Notes: generated from the sequence alone by a model not told the origin. A stretch of DNA of 64,000 nucleotides from RI-153 sp963752935 (GCA_963752935.1 CAVWAL010000010.1:1-64000), one strand, 5' to 3'. Positions 1 through 9,213 are shown, numbered from the stretch's first letter. Made by a program: numbers and translations.

Positions 1-236
1 AAGACTTGAGTATGTCCTCAGGCCGTAGGATTCACAGCAACGGCGACAAAAACTGGCAATCTGGCCCCATCTACTGTACGGTATATGCAATCCATTGTCG
101 TCACTGTTGCCGTCAATGTCAGCGGAATTAGCCTCATCTGACGGGAATTGGGGCCGGACAGACACTCGAACTCCTTTGACTTGTGATCTATGAGCCAATG
201 CTTGATGAAAAACCCAATCGAATCGACCGGTGTACC

Positions 237-689
237 ATGATCCAGGTTCGTCCTTTCCAGCCGGGCGATGCGATCGGCATCTCGGAAATCATCCGCACCA
301 CGATGCAGGTGTCGAATGTAGTCGACTACCCTTTGGAGCGGCTGCAACTGCTGATCGACTACTTTTCGCCGGACAAGATCACGCAACTGAATCGCGAGCG
401 CACATGTCTGGTAGCCGAAACTGACGGGACAATCGTGGGCACGGCGGCGCTAGAGGGCGCCGAATTGGTGACGTTCTTCATCCTTCCGGACTATCAGGGC
501 CGTGGTATTGGAGCGGCACTCCTGACAGCGCTGGAAAGTATTGCACGAGGGCAAGGTCTGACACGCCTCAGCGTGCATGCCAGTCTGACCGGAGCAGGGT
601 TTTATGAGCGCCAGGGCTACCAACGCACCAACGATATCCTCGATGGAACCGCCGGACCCCAGATCGGAATGCAGAAGCATTTACAATGA
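237..689 (+). CDS. GNAT family N-acetyltransferase
   Basis: Small cytosolic acetyl-CoA-dependent N-acetyltransferase of about 150 residues; the substrate cannot be told. The acetyl-CoA pyrophosphate-binding loop QGRGIGAAL lies at residues 87-95 after the beta strand LVTFFILPDY, and the C-terminus has the family-typical GAGFYERQGY segment. The frame is open from an ATG at 183, but the family N-terminus IQVRPFQPGD begins right after the ATG at 237, which I prefer. The stop lies 13 bases before the TTG start of the next gene, so the two are probably co-transcribed. Family assignment is firm; the role is unknown. Confidence 0.85.
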   Translation: MIQVRPFQPGDAIGISEIIRTTMQVSNVVDYPLERLQLLIDYFSPDKITQLNRERTCLVAETDGTIVGTAALEGAELVTFFILPDYQGRGIGAALLTALESIARGQGLTRLSVHASLTGAGFYERQGYQRTNDILDGTAGPQIGMQKHLQ

Positions 690-701
690 AGGAGGAACCA
701 A

Positions 702-1181
702 TTGCAATCAACACTGGATGTGATCTACGAAAACTGGCGAGGCTATCAGGAAAAGCTGCGCGATGCCGTTGGCCCGCTAACGCCTGAGCAGCTCTCATTG
801 CAGCCGGCGGCGCACATGTGGCCGCTAGGACAACTGGTGCAGCATATCATCTCTGTTCGCGCCGGCTGGTTCAGCGGCACTCTACAGGATGAGGACGAAG
901 CGATGAGCGAGTACATGTCGTGGGGCCGACGAGACTCACCGGCACGCAGCGCCCAAGAAATGGTGCGCGGCCTCGATCAGACGTGGGCCTTTATAGAGTC
1001 ACGCTTGCAACGCTGGACCCCCGACGATTGCGCCAAGACCTTCCCCGATGAATGGGATGGCCAGGTCTTTGACGTATCGCGCAGTTGGGTGATCTACCAC
1101 GTGATGGAACACGATCTGCATCACGGCGGCGAAGTCTCGCTCATCCTGGGCATGAACGGTCTGCGCTCCCTGGATCTCTAG
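702..1181 (+). CDS. DinB/YfiT-like putative metalloenzyme
   Basis: A 159-residue four-helix-bundle protein of the DinB superfamily, whose members include thiol-dependent transferases and hydrolases that bind a divalent metal through three histidines. Candidate ligands are H48 (in LVQHII) and the HxxxH pair in VMEHDLHHGG (H137, H141). The start is a TTG, chosen because a strong Shine-Dalgarno GGAGGA lies at 691-696 and no ATG fits the family N-terminus. It follows the acetyltransferase gene by 12 bases. The substrate is unknown. Confidence 0.75.
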   Translation: MQSTLDVIYENWRGYQEKLRDAVGPLTPEQLSLQPAAHMWPLGQLVQHIISVRAGWFSGTLQDEDEAMSEYMSWGRRDSPARSAQEMVRGLDQTWAFIESRLQRWTPDDCAKTFPDEWDGQVFDVSRSWVIYHVMEHDLHHGGEVSLILGMNGLRSLDL

Positions 1182-1212
1182 CCGCTACCCAACACAATGA
1201 ACGGAACCCCTC

Positions 1213-1857
1213 ATGATCGACCTGGCGGTCGTCACCGGCGCAAAATCACACGATGTGATCGGCTTTCATCACCTGTTCCGCAGTTTTGACGGAATTGACA
1301 GCTACATCCAGCACATTGATGACTTTGCCTCTGCACCGCAGGCTGTGCGTGATAGCTATGACGTCGTGCTTTTCTACTTCATGATGCCCGATGGCCCCCC
1401 AGACGATGGACTGCCCGGCTACCGCGGCCAACCCAAGTCCACGATTGAACACCTCCTACAGACAGGCCAGGGCATCGTCATCCTTCACCATGCCTTGCTC
1501 GCCTATCCGCAGTGGTCCACATGGAGCGACATTGTAGGCATCGCCGACCGCACGCTCGTCCGCTACCGCCATGACGAGCAGATCCCACTCACTATCAGCG
1601 ACAAAGACCACCCCATCACACGCGGCCTTGCCGATTGGACAATCGTCGATGAGACCTACCTGATGGCCGGCGCTGCCGGTGACAACCACATCCTGCTCAC
1701 CACCGATCACAACGAGAGCACAGAGACCATCGCCTGGGTGCATCGCTACCAGGAGAGCAAGATCTTTTGCCTGCAACTGGGCCATGACCGCCAGGCCTGG
1801 GAAGACGAGAACTTTCGGTCGCTTCTCCGACGCGGCATCGAATGGAGCGTTGCGTGA
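1213..1857 (+). CDS. ThuA-like domain protein
   Basis: A 214-residue protein of the ThuA-like (trehalose utilisation) family, which has a class I glutamine-amidotransferase-like flavodoxin fold. Visible features are the N-terminal strand LAVVTGAKSHD, the core GQGIVILHHALLAYPQW, the DHPITRGLADW segment and the C-terminal QLGHDRQAWEDENFRSLLRRGIEW, all typical of single-domain ThuA proteins. Its stop overlaps the GTG start of the next gene in a GTGA arrangement, implying translational coupling with a racemase/dehydratase-type enzyme. This suggests a sugar or sugar-acid catabolic unit; the exact substrate is unknown. Confidence 0.8.
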   Translation: MIDLAVVTGAKSHDVIGFHHLFRSFDGIDSYIQHIDDFASAPQAVRDSYDVVLFYFMMPDGPPDDGLPGYRGQPKSTIEHLLQTGQGIVILHHALLAYPQWSTWSDIVGIADRTLVRYRHDEQIPLTISDKDHPITRGLADWTIVDETYLMAGAAGDNHILLTTDHNESTETIAWVHRYQESKIFCLQLGHDRQAWEDENFRSLLRRGIEWSVA

Positions 1858-3009
1858 ACATCACAGAGATATCGGTTTCTGTCTTCGAGGTCCCGGCCAA
1901 CACCGGCCGCTTCGATCTGGTTGAGCAGGTCACGGCGGGCAAGCAGCGCTGGACGGCGACGCGGTCCTTGATGCAAGGCGCCGGCGAGTCTGAACGAACA
2001 GTTGCATGTGCTGCACGTGCGTACCGATGAAGGGATCGAAGGCATCTGTACCGTCGGCGATGCCCGCTACACCGTCCTGCGCCCGGATGAGCTGGACCAG
2101 TTGCGTACCCTGGCGATCGGGGCCGATGCCTTTGATCGCGAACGTCTCTACGCCAAGCTGCATGCGGCCACGCGCAGCATGTTTACCCGCCCCGGCTGGT
2201 TTGGGGCGTTTGACAACTGCCTGTGGGACATTGCAGGCAAGGCCGCAGGCCTGCCCGTCTACGCGCTGCTTGGGCGGGCGCGTGCCGCTTGCCCGGCCTA
2301 CTACAACAGCGGCGGCCGCACAAAAGAAGCTGTCGTCGAAGATTCACTGAAAGCGGTGGAGATGGGGTTTTCGGCGGTTAAGGATCATCTGACCAATTCG
2401 GCCGACGAGAATATGGAATGGTTCGCCGCCATTCGTCAGGCAGTCGGGCCAAAGGTTACACTATTGCACGATGCCGTGCTCAGCCACTACAACTACGAAG
2501 AGGCGTTACGTGTGGGGCGAGTGTTGCAGGATCTAGGCTTCCTCTGGTTGGAAGAACCGCTGCCCGATCGAAATCAGCGGGGGCTGCAAGCACTCTGCGC
2601 CGCACTGGACATTCCCATTCTGGCGCCCGAGACGCTGATGAACGACGTTGATCTGAGCGCACAGTGGCTGATCAGCGGCGCAACCGATTGGCTGCGCGGC
2701 AACGCCCGCGTCGGTGTCACGGGTCTGCTCAAACTGGCGCATCTGGCCGAGATGCACAACGCCCGCATCGAACTCAATGGCCCTGGTGGGCTGTTTGGCC
2801 TTGTCCATGCGCACATGGTCTGCGCGCTGCAAAACACCAGCTACTATGAATACTTTCCCGGCGGCACGCGGGACGAACTGGGGCGTAAGATCGGGCTGCT
2901 CAACCCACCGGTTCCTCAAAACGGCGTGATCAGACCGCCGGATGGTCCTGGTTGGGGCGCCGAGTGGGACTGGTCCTATTTTGAAAAGAAGCGATTGGCG
3001 ACCTGGTAG
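1854..3009 (+). CDS. Mandelate racemase/muconate lactonizing-type enzyme, frameshifted near 1990-2001
   Basis: Enolase-superfamily sugar-acid dehydratase or racemase. The N-terminal capping domain (VNITEISVSVFEVPANTGRF) is read from GTG 1854 and runs out of frame at about 1990-2001. The barrel continues in the +1 frame from LHVLHVRTDEGIEG onward to 3009. Barrel signatures visible are the strand-2 lysine in FSAVKDHL, the metal ligands in LLHDAVL, WLEEPLPD and LAPETL, and a late histidine in GLVHAHMV. One base gained or lost explains the break, so this is a recent mutation or a sequence error. It is coupled to the ThuA-like gene by a 4-base overlap. Without the repair, the protein starting at TTG 2002 (335 residues) would lack its capping domain. 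Confidence 0.8.
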
Positions 3010-3054
3010 CGGGGTGTATCTCAATTTGGGGACTGGTGACGGAGTCAAAAATCC

Positions 3055-3597
3055 ATGGCGAAACAACCATCCTACAGCGGAAGCAGGGACCCGCGCTTCG
3101 TGACCGTTCGCCGCGGCGGCACGCTCGAAGACGCCGAACATCGTCTGCTGGCAGCCTGGGCCGCCGAGTGCGCAGAGCACGTCCTCCACTACTTCGAGGC
3201 GCAGCACCCCGGTGACGACCGTCCTCGACGTGCCGTGGCACAGGCGCGTGCCTGGTCGCGCGCTGAAATCACGATGACGCAGGCGCGTGAGGCGGCGTAC
3301 GCTGCCCATGCTGCCGCCAGAACCGCTACCGGCGCAGCACGCGAAGCCGCCCGCGCGGCCGGCCATGCCGTGGCGACGGCACACATGGCCGATCACGAAC
3401 TCGGCGCGGCGGCCTATGCGATCCGGGCTGTGCGCGCGGCGACATCCGCTGACAGACAAGAGGAAGCGGGGCGGATCGAGTGCCAATGGCAGCGTGAGCA
3501 GTTGCCCGAGGCCATACGCCACCTTGTGTTGTCGGATCAGGAACTGCGCAACAAAAAGCTATGGTCGCTCTTCTTTCCGACAGCGAGCACGGGGTAG
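3055..3597 (+). CDS. Putative Imm-5-like protein
   Basis: A 180-residue, very alanine-rich helical protein. Its middle holds repeated ARxW/AxxAxxAAR-type helices and then ADHELGAAAYAIRAVRAA. This arrangement matches my recollection of the Imm-5-like family of putative immunity proteins, which bacteria often carry without a partner toxin next to them. The end, EQLPEAIRHLVLSDQELRNKKLWSLFF, is also typical. No toxin gene adjoins it. ATG 3055 gives the family N-terminus, although upstream SD complementarity is weak. The low-complexity alanine content makes remote family calls risky, so the function should be regarded as open. Confidence 0.55.
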   Translation: MAKQPSYSGSRDPRFVTVRRGGTLEDAEHRLLAAWAAECAEHVLHYFEAQHPGDDRPRRAVAQARAWSRAEITMTQAREAAYAAHAAARTATGAAREAARAAGHAVATAHMADHELGAAAYAIRAVRAATSADRQEEAGRIECQWQREQLPEAIRHLVLSDQELRNKKLWSLFFPTASTG

Positions 3598-3749
3598 GGA
3601 TCTCCGATAGGCTATACTTAAGCCTACAGAAGAGTTGTCGATGAGCAACTTGCCCAACAACCAGTTTCGACAGCTCCGGCAATTGACCGCTATCTAGCCC
3701 AGAAGCCACGAACCGATCCACCCACGATGCGATCACTGAGGACGATACC

Positions 3750-5261
3750 ATGACATCCCAAGAACCCTTTGTCACCTACGAAGCCTTCGGCGCCACCGGC
3801 GACGGCGTGACCGATGACCTGCCTGCAATCTGTGAGGCCCACGCCTATGCCAATACGCACAATCTGCCCGTCCGATCGATGCCCGCTGCGACCTATCATC
3901 TGGGCAGACGGGCACTCACGGCCATCATTGCCACCGACACCGACTGGAACACCTCTCGCTTCACGATTGACGACAGCGACGTTGATGACCACAAAGCGCC
4001 CCTCTTTGAAGTGCGCTCGCTGTTGGATCCTGTACAGGTGCAGCTCGACGCGCTCTCACGCGATCAAAAACAGGTGGATACCCACCCCGCGCACGATTGT
4101 CATGTGCTGGTCGAAGACGACAACAAGCGGCTCTACATCCGGCGTGGTCTCAACCAAAACGAAGGCGTTGCGCAGCACGACTGCTTTATCCTGCGCCGGG
4201 ACGGCTCGATCGAGGGCGACATCGACTGGAACTACGACACCATCACCCGCATCGAGGCCCGCCCCATCGACGAGGCGCCGCTGCGCATCGGCGGCGGTGT
4301 CTTTACCACCTTCGCCAACCGCATGAAGCAGGAAATCGGCTACAACTATTGGAGCCGCAACATCGTCATCACCCGTTCCAATACCGAGATTGACGGGCTG
4401 ACCCATTATGTGGTGGGCGAAACTGCCGTGGGCCACCCCTATCGGGGCTTCCTCAGTGCTGAAAACTGCGCCAACTTCACCCTGCGCAACTGCTTCGCCA
4501 CCCCGCACAAGATCTATTCCACCATCGGCGCCGCCGGGTTGCCCGTCAACATGGGGTCGTATGATATTCACGCTAACAATGTGGTGAATTTTCAGATGTT
4601 CAACTGCCGCATGAACCTCATCTGCGACCGCACGCGCTGGGGCGTGATCGCAACCAACTTCTGCAAGAACATCCTGCTCGAAGATTGCACCCTATCGCGC
4701 ATGGACACCCACATGGGCGTCTCTGGTGTCTACACCTTCCGCCGCTGTACGCTCGGGCATATGGGATTGAACGCCATCGGTCGGGGCACGCTGACGGTTG
4801 AAGATTCCACCCTCTACGGCAACGCCCTGGTCAGCTTCCGCAGTGACTATGGAAGCACCTGGGAGGGTGATCTCATCATTCGCAACTGCCGCTGGATACC
4901 GGCTTGCGGCGGCACATCCTGGTCCCATGTTTTCAACGTACGCAACGATGGCATGCACGATTTCGGTTATCCATGCTCCATGCCCCGTCAGATTACGATT
5001 GAAGGGCTGTTCATCGACGATACGAACCATCCGGAAGAGTACCAGGGGCCCTACCTTTTCAGCGATCCCGATGCCATGAACCCCGGCGACCGCGTCGTCC
5101 CTCTGACCGCAGAGCGCCCGTTCCCTTACCGGCGATCTGAGAAGGTGACAGTCAATGGGCTGTCAACCGCCAGCGGCAAGGGGATCCAGGTATCACCCAA
5201 TGCCGAGATTCAGAACCAGATTGTTATCCACATCTCTAATCCTAATTCACACAGTGCTTAG
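3750..5261 (+). CDS. Right-handed parallel beta-helix (pectate-lyase-like) protein
   Basis: A 503-residue protein. Residues 7-30 carry FGATGDGVTDDLPAI, the signature that opens many pectate-lyase/polygalacturonase-superfamily beta-helix proteins. Thereafter come repeated short strands with Asn/Cys ladders (NFTLRNCFAT, NFQMFNCRMN, NILLEDCTLS, YTFRRCTLGHMG, LIIRNCRW), consistent with a right-handed beta-helix. No signal peptide is visible, which is unusual for a polysaccharide-acting enzyme and suggests a cytosolic role, export by another route or a phage-tailspike-like module. The stop is 7 bases before a chaperonin-like gene, so the two are probably one operon. The catalytic activity cannot be assigned. 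Confidence 0.75.
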   Translation: MTSQEPFVTYEAFGATGDGVTDDLPAICEAHAYANTHNLPVRSMPAATYHLGRRALTAIIATDTDWNTSRFTIDDSDVDDHKAPLFEVRSLLDPVQVQLDALSRDQKQVDTHPAHDCHVLVEDDNKRLYIRRGLNQNEGVAQHDCFILRRDGSIEGDIDWNYDTITRIEARPIDEAPLRIGGGVFTTFANRMKQEIGYNYWSRNIVITRSNTEIDGLTHYVVGETAVGHPYRGFLSAENCANFTLRNCFATPHKIYSTIGAAGLPVNMGSYDIHANNVVNFQMFNCRMNLICDRTRWGVIATNFCKNILLEDCTLSRMDTHMGVSGVYTFRRCTLGHMGLNAIGRGTLTVEDSTLYGNALVSFRSDYGSTWEGDLIIRNCRWIPACGGTSWSHVFNVRNDGMHDFGYPCSMPRQITIEGLFIDDTNHPEEYQGPYLFSDPDAMNPGDRVVPLTAERPFPYRRSEKVTVNGLSTASGKGIQVSPNAEIQNQIVIHISNPNSHSA

Positions 5262-5268
5262 GGCAAAC

Positions 5269-6876
5269 ATGACTCGCATCCTGTTTGAACCGGCAGCTCG
5301 CCGTTCGCTAAACCGAGGATTCAACCTCCTTACCGATTTGATGCAGGTGACCCTGGGCCCGCGGGGAAGGGCAGTAGCCATGGCCCAGGACAACCCGCGC
5401 CACCCACCGGCGTTGCTCGATGATGGCGCCGTGATTGCTCGCCGCTTTCTGGGCTTGCCCAATCGCTTTGAAACCATGGGTGCGTTTATGGCGCGCCACA
5501 TTGCCTGGCAGGTGGAAGAAGCTGTGGGCGACGGCAGCACGACCGCGGTCGTCATTGCCCGGCACATCGTCAATACGGCAGATCGCTACATTGCTGCCGG
5601 CCACAACGTCATGTCGCTGCGCCGTGGACTCGAAAAGGGCCTGTCTGTGGTGCTGGCCGAATTACAGACAATGGCGCGTCCGCTCGAAGATCCGCGACAG
5701 ATCGAAGCGATGGCGACCACCATCACCGGCAACGAGACCCTGGGCAAGCTGATCGAGGAGATCTTCGACACGGTCGGCGCGCATGGGGCCGTCGAAATCC
5801 GCAACAACTATGCCCGCGTCCATGATCGTCGCTATATCCGCGGGGTGCTGTGGAACAACGGCTGGGTCTCGTCCTACTTCTGCACCGAGGGCGGCAAGGC
5901 GGTCCTCACCAACCCCTACCTGCTCTTCACCGATCGGGTCTTGATCAGCGGCGAAGAGCTGGTGCCCATCCTCGAAAAGGTGCGGCAGGCGGGCAATGGC
6001 AAGCGAGGGCTGGTGGTGCTCGCTCCCCAAATCGAAGGGGAAGCGCTCAATGTGCTTGTCACCAACAAAACGCGCAATGCGCTGCCCACCCTTGCCCTCA
6101 AAGCCCCCGGCCTGGGACTCGAAAAAGTCGAAATTCTGCACGATCTGGCCGCCCTGTGTGGCGGACGCGTGCTCCTTTCGGTTAGCGGTGAACGGCTTGA
6201 AAAGTTGACGCTGGATGATCTGGGCCAGGCCGACGAAGTGCAGGCCATCCGCTCTAGTTTCACTGTGATCGGCGGCAAAGGGCGCCCGGCGGCGGTACGC
6301 GAGCGAACGGAGTGGCTGCGCAGGCAGATCCCCGCGGCGGGCTATGGGCGCGACCGCGATCGGCTGATTGAGCGGTCGGGCAAACTCATGGGCGGCGTGG
6401 CGCTGCTCCACATCGGCGGCGCGTCGGATACCGAGCGCGATTATCTGAAGGAACGCAGCCAGGAAGCGGTTGATGTGGTGCGCATGGGGTTGATCGATGG
6501 CGTTGTCCCCGGTGGCGGCACGGCCTTCCTTTCCGCCGCCCATGCGCTGGATGGTCTGTGTCTGCCCGACGATGAAGCGCCGGCACTGGGTATCCTGCGC
6601 AGCGCGCTGGCCGCCCCTGCCTTCGCCATGATCAGCAATGCCGGTCTCGACGCTTCACCCATTGTGGCGAAGCTGCAAGAACAGCCGGCCTGTGCCTTTG
6701 ATCTCCTGCACGAGCGCTTTGTCGACCGCTCCACGGCGCCCTTCGTCGATCCCGTCCGTGTGCTGCATGCGGCGCTAAAAACAGGGGTCAGCGGCGCTTT
6801 GATGGCGTTGACCACCGAAGTGCTTGTCCACCGCCCACGGCTTAACCGCGACGACAGTGTCGACTTCAAACCCTAA
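5269..6876 (+). CDS. Divergent GroEL/Hsp60-family chaperonin paralogue
   Basis: A 535-residue group I chaperonin-like protein, close to the usual 540. Aligned landmarks are TLGPRGRAVAM (canonical TLGPKGRNVVL), the nucleotide-site loop VGDGSTTAVVIA (canonical GDGTTTA) and GVVPGGGTA near the end of the equatorial domain. The Gly-Gly-Met tail typical of housekeeping GroEL is absent, and the C-terminus is a plain VHRPRLNRDDSVDFKP. No groES gene lies nearby. The start ATG 5269 was chosen because the family N-terminus (ILFEPAARRSLNRG) follows it; an in-frame ATG at 5155 would sit inside the beta-helix gene. The 7-base spacing suggests that it is expressed with the beta-helix protein and may help fold it (inference). 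Confidence 0.85.
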   Translation: MTRILFEPAARRSLNRGFNLLTDLMQVTLGPRGRAVAMAQDNPRHPPALLDDGAVIARRFLGLPNRFETMGAFMARHIAWQVEEAVGDGSTTAVVIARHIVNTADRYIAAGHNVMSLRRGLEKGLSVVLAELQTMARPLEDPRQIEAMATTITGNETLGKLIEEIFDTVGAHGAVEIRNNYARVHDRRYIRGVLWNNGWVSSYFCTEGGKAVLTNPYLLFTDRVLISGEELVPILEKVRQAGNGKRGLVVLAPQIEGEALNVLVTNKTRNALPTLALKAPGLGLEKVEILHDLAALCGGRVLLSVSGERLEKLTLDDLGQADEVQAIRSSFTVIGGKGRPAAVRERTEWLRRQIPAAGYGRDRDRLIERSGKLMGGVALLHIGGASDTERDYLKERSQEAVDVVRMGLIDGVVPGGGTAFLSAAHALDGLCLPDDEAPALGILRSALAAPAFAMISNAGLDASPIVAKLQEQPACAFDLLHERFVDRSTAPFVDPVRVLHAALKTGVSGALMALTTEVLVHRPRLNRDDSVDFKP

Positions 6877-6959
6877 ACGGTACGCTTCAGGTGCCAAGCA
6901 CCCGAAGCTGAACAGCAACCGACAACCTTCAAGTAACCCACGAAAGCACCACAATCAAC

Positions 6960-8840
6960 ATGGATGATCGCAACACACTTCAACGAGGGCGTCGCATTGG
7001 CGCCTGGCCCGGAGGCACGGTTTCGGCGGTACACTTTGCCGGCAACAGACTGCTTGCCGCATCGCGCGCCGGCCTGCTTCGATCCGATGACGAGGGCGCA
7101 AGCTGGCAACGCAGCGACACCGGACTGTACGATCCCTCGGTGCTGGCGCTGGCCGCCACCGACGATGGATCTCGCCTCTTCGCCGCCGGCGAAAGCGGAC
7201 GCCTGTATCACTCGACCGATGGTGGCATGACATGGAACGAAGTCACGGGCTGGGCCGGGCTGGGTCTGATCACGGCGCTGGCGCTCTCACCTGAATACGC
7301 CCAAGACAATACGATTTTCGCAGCCACGCCTGCCGGTCCGTTCCGTTCACACGATGGCGGGGCAAGCTGGGAGATCGCCATCTTTGGATTGGTCGATGTC
7401 GAGGTGCTTTGCATCGCCGTCGATCCACACTTTGCCCACAGCGAACTGCTCTGGATCGGAACCGCCAATGGCGGGCTCTATCGCTCACGCAATGGCGGGC
7501 GATCCTGGCGCGACGCGGGGAGCGGGCTGCCCGATGTGGCTGTGCAGTCACTTCTGGCATTGACGGAGGCCGAGCAGACGATCCTCTTTGCCGGGGTCGA
7601 GGATGAAGGCATCTTCCGCTCTGAGGATGGGGGTAGCTCGTGGCGACAGGCACTGGCCGGGGTCGGGGTCAATTGCCTCGCTGCGGCGCAGGCCGGTCGC
7701 CTGTTGGCGGGCAGCGACGACGGCATCCTCCTTTCCGAAGATCAGGGAGCGAACTGGTGCAGTGCCGAAGGCGGCCACTATATCGCCCTGGGATTGGCGG
7801 TCTCTGCCGCAGGCCGCGCAGCCGCCGCCACCTGGCAAGAAGCGGTCACCGTCTCTGCGGATGGGGGGCGAAGCTGGCACAAGGCCGCGATCCCCGCGCT
7901 CCACGCGCCGCCGATGGCCCTTCGCACCCAATCCGGTGAGTTCTTTGCCGCCGATCTCGATGGGGGCTGGGCAGTTTCTACCGACCAGGCAGCGAGTTGG
8001 CAACCGGTGGATGTGATGCTGGAAGCGCCGGTCAGCACGCTCGTTGGGGGTGGGCGCGACGACACGGTGATGGCAGGCAGCGGGACCAGCCTCTTCCGAC
8101 GAGCCGGCGCAGAATGGGAGGAACTGGAGCTATCACGCCCTATCTTCCATCTTGCGCTGTCGCCTCACTACCCCCAGGATCGCACCCTGCTCTTTGCCGC
8201 CGATGACGGTACGCTGCATCGTTCCAACGATGACGGCACAACCTGGCAGGTGATTACACCACCCTGGGCAGGGCGCACGCTGATCGGCTGTCAGTTTTCA
8301 CCTCGCTACCAGGCGGATCAATCGATCTACGCCGTTACCGTTCAAGCACGTGACAAAACCAATAGCGTCGAAGTATGGCAGTCGGCCGACGGCGGGACAA
8401 CGTGGGTCGATCTGGCCGAATTTGGCAGCGCAGCGTCAGCGATCCCCTTCCTGGCCGTAGACAATGCCCACCATTCAATCTTTCTGGCGGATGACCATCG
8501 AGTGATTCATCTCTACATAAGTAGTACCAATGGAGCCTTAGCCGCCGCCCAAGAGGCACTCCCGGCCAACGTGCGGGTCACGGCATTGGTGGCGGCGCCT
8601 GGGGGAACCGTCTATGCAGCCAGCAATCACGGTGTCTATCGACGAAGCGACGCAGGCGAATGGAACCCTTGTGTAGCAGGCATGGAAGATGAAATTGTCG
8701 TCGCCCTGCTCCCGGCGTCCGGCGGACCCGGCGTCCGGCGGCTTGCTCTACGCCGTCACCCTGGGCGGTACGTGGTGGGAACTCTAGGTTTCGGGCGTGT
8801 TCAAGGTGTTTTTTTTGACGTTGCAATCCACGATAGTTGA
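6960..8840 (+). CDS. Asp-box (BNR/YCF48-like) beta-propeller protein
   Basis: A 626-residue protein built of repeated blades carrying the Asp-box S-x-D-x-G-x-x-W: RSDDEGASW, HSTDGGMTW, RSHDGGASW, RSRNGGRSW, RSEDGGSSW, LSEDQGANW, VSADGGRSW, RSNDDGTTW and QSADGGTTW. Such propellers occur in sialidases and in YCF48/Ycf48-like assembly factors. No catalytic sialidase triad or signal peptide is obvious. The last 40 codons are abnormal: a 16-bp tandem duplication at 8711-8742 shifts the frame. Without it the protein would end at 8787 with the blade-like LLYAVTLGGTWWEL. The gene follows the chaperonin by 83 bases. Confidence 0.8.
   Translation: MDDRNTLQRGRRIGAWPGGTVSAVHFAGNRLLAASRAGLLRSDDEGASWQRSDTGLYDPSVLALAATDDGSRLFAAGESGRLYHSTDGGMTWNEVTGWAGLGLITALALSPEYAQDNTIFAATPAGPFRSHDGGASWEIAIFGLVDVEVLCIAVDPHFAHSELLWIGTANGGLYRSRNGGRSWRDAGSGLPDVAVQSLLALTEAEQTILFAGVEDEGIFRSEDGGSSWRQALAGVGVNCLAAAQAGRLLAGSDDGILLSEDQGANWCSAEGGHYIALGLAVSAAGRAAAATWQEAVTVSADGGRSWHKAAIPALHAPPMALRTQSGEFFAADLDGGWAVSTDQAASWQPVDVMLEAPVSTLVGGGRDDTVMAGSGTSLFRRAGAEWEELELSRPIFHLALSPHYPQDRTLLFAADDGTLHRSNDDGTTWQVITPPWAGRTLIGCQFSPRYQADQSIYAVTVQARDKTNSVEVWQSADGGTTWVDLAEFGSAASAIPFLAVDNAHHSIFLADDHRVIHLYISSTNGALAAAQEALPANVRVTALVAAPGGTVYAASNHGVYRRSDAGEWNPCVAGMEDEIVVALLPASGGPGVRRLALRRHPGRYVVGTLGFGRVQGVFFDVAIHDS
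8711..8742 (+). repeat. 16-bp tandem duplication that shifts the beta-propeller frame
   Basis: The unit CCCGGCGTCCGGCGGA at 8711-8726 is followed immediately by the same unit with one changed base at 8727-8742. Sixteen bases shift the frame. Deleting one copy restores a reading frame that closes the last propeller blade with LLYAVTLGGTWWEL and a TAG at 8785-8787. Confidence 0.85.
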
Positions 8841-8877
8841 TGCTATGATGGCCAACGGTACAAGGAGATAGAACTGG

Positions 8878-8910
8878 AAGGCCGAGGGAGCGAGCCACTC
8901 CCTCGGCCTT
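8878..8910 (+). terminator. Hairpin after the beta-propeller gene
   Basis: A perfect 13-bp inverted repeat, AAGGCCGAGGGAG and its complement, with a 7-base loop, 37 bases after the stop. There is only a weak T-run (TTCTTGTGT) after it, so it is a probable rather than certain intrinsic terminator. Confidence 0.6.
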
Positions 8911-8977
8911 CTTGTGTCCGCCAATCAGTTAGCATTTGCACTCATTCCGATGTGACGCGCTCAGAGCGCGATCAGTT

Positions 8978-9031
8978 CCCCAATAACACAAAGACCCCAG
9001 TCATCAGACTGGGGCCTTTGCGTTATTGGGG
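8978..9031 (-). terminator. Long near-perfect hairpin, terminator of the minus-strand micro-gene
   Basis: The arms 8978-9002 and 9007-9031 pair over 25 positions with two mismatches around the tetraloop ATCA. The core, GACCCCAGTC with its complement, is flanked by AAAG/CTTT and then CCCCAATAAC/GTTATTGGGG. Symmetric A/T flanks make it usable from both strands. On the minus strand it begins at the stop codon of the 29-codon ORF at 9023-9112. Confidence 0.65.
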
Positions 9032-9112
9032 TCCGGTGGCAAACTTAGAGAGTAAACCCTCGAGGCGATGCCACCGGACCCATACTACGACTACAATTAT
9101 CCATGTTAGCAT
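9023..9112 (-). CDS. Candidate 29-residue hydrophobic membrane peptide
   Basis: Below normal gene-calling size. From ATG 9112 the frame encodes MLTWIIVVVVWVRW followed by a basic/amphipathic tail ending FATGPQ: one predicted membrane segment, then a charged cytosolic end. An 11-base perfect anti-16S Shine-Dalgarno, AAGGAGGTGAT, runs into this ATG, so spacing is only about two bases. The same SD is ideally spaced (10 bases) for ATG 9104 in another frame, which gives a 19-residue peptide instead. A promoter (9214-9242) and a long hairpin (8978-9031) frame the transcript of about 230 bases. An 11-bp inverted repeat (9031-9041 with 9069-9079) can fold inside the coding part. The layout resembles type I toxin or small membrane peptide genes; no homologue was recognised. 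Confidence 0.4.
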   Translation of the reverse strand: MLTWIIVVVVWVRWHRLEGLLSKFATGPQ

Positions 9113-9213
9113 CACCTCCTTCTTTATAGGATCGCGTTTTCAGGCTTGGTCGGATGTCAACAGACGAAGGTGAATTGAGAGCCGTTAACGTCCTCTATGA
9201 CCTAGCTGCGGGC

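Noticed and set aside
8952..9173. Plus-strand 73-codon frame across the long hairpin
   Set aside because: It runs through the hairpin arms and lacks an SD; composition is repeat-derived. The minus-strand micro-gene explains the signals better.
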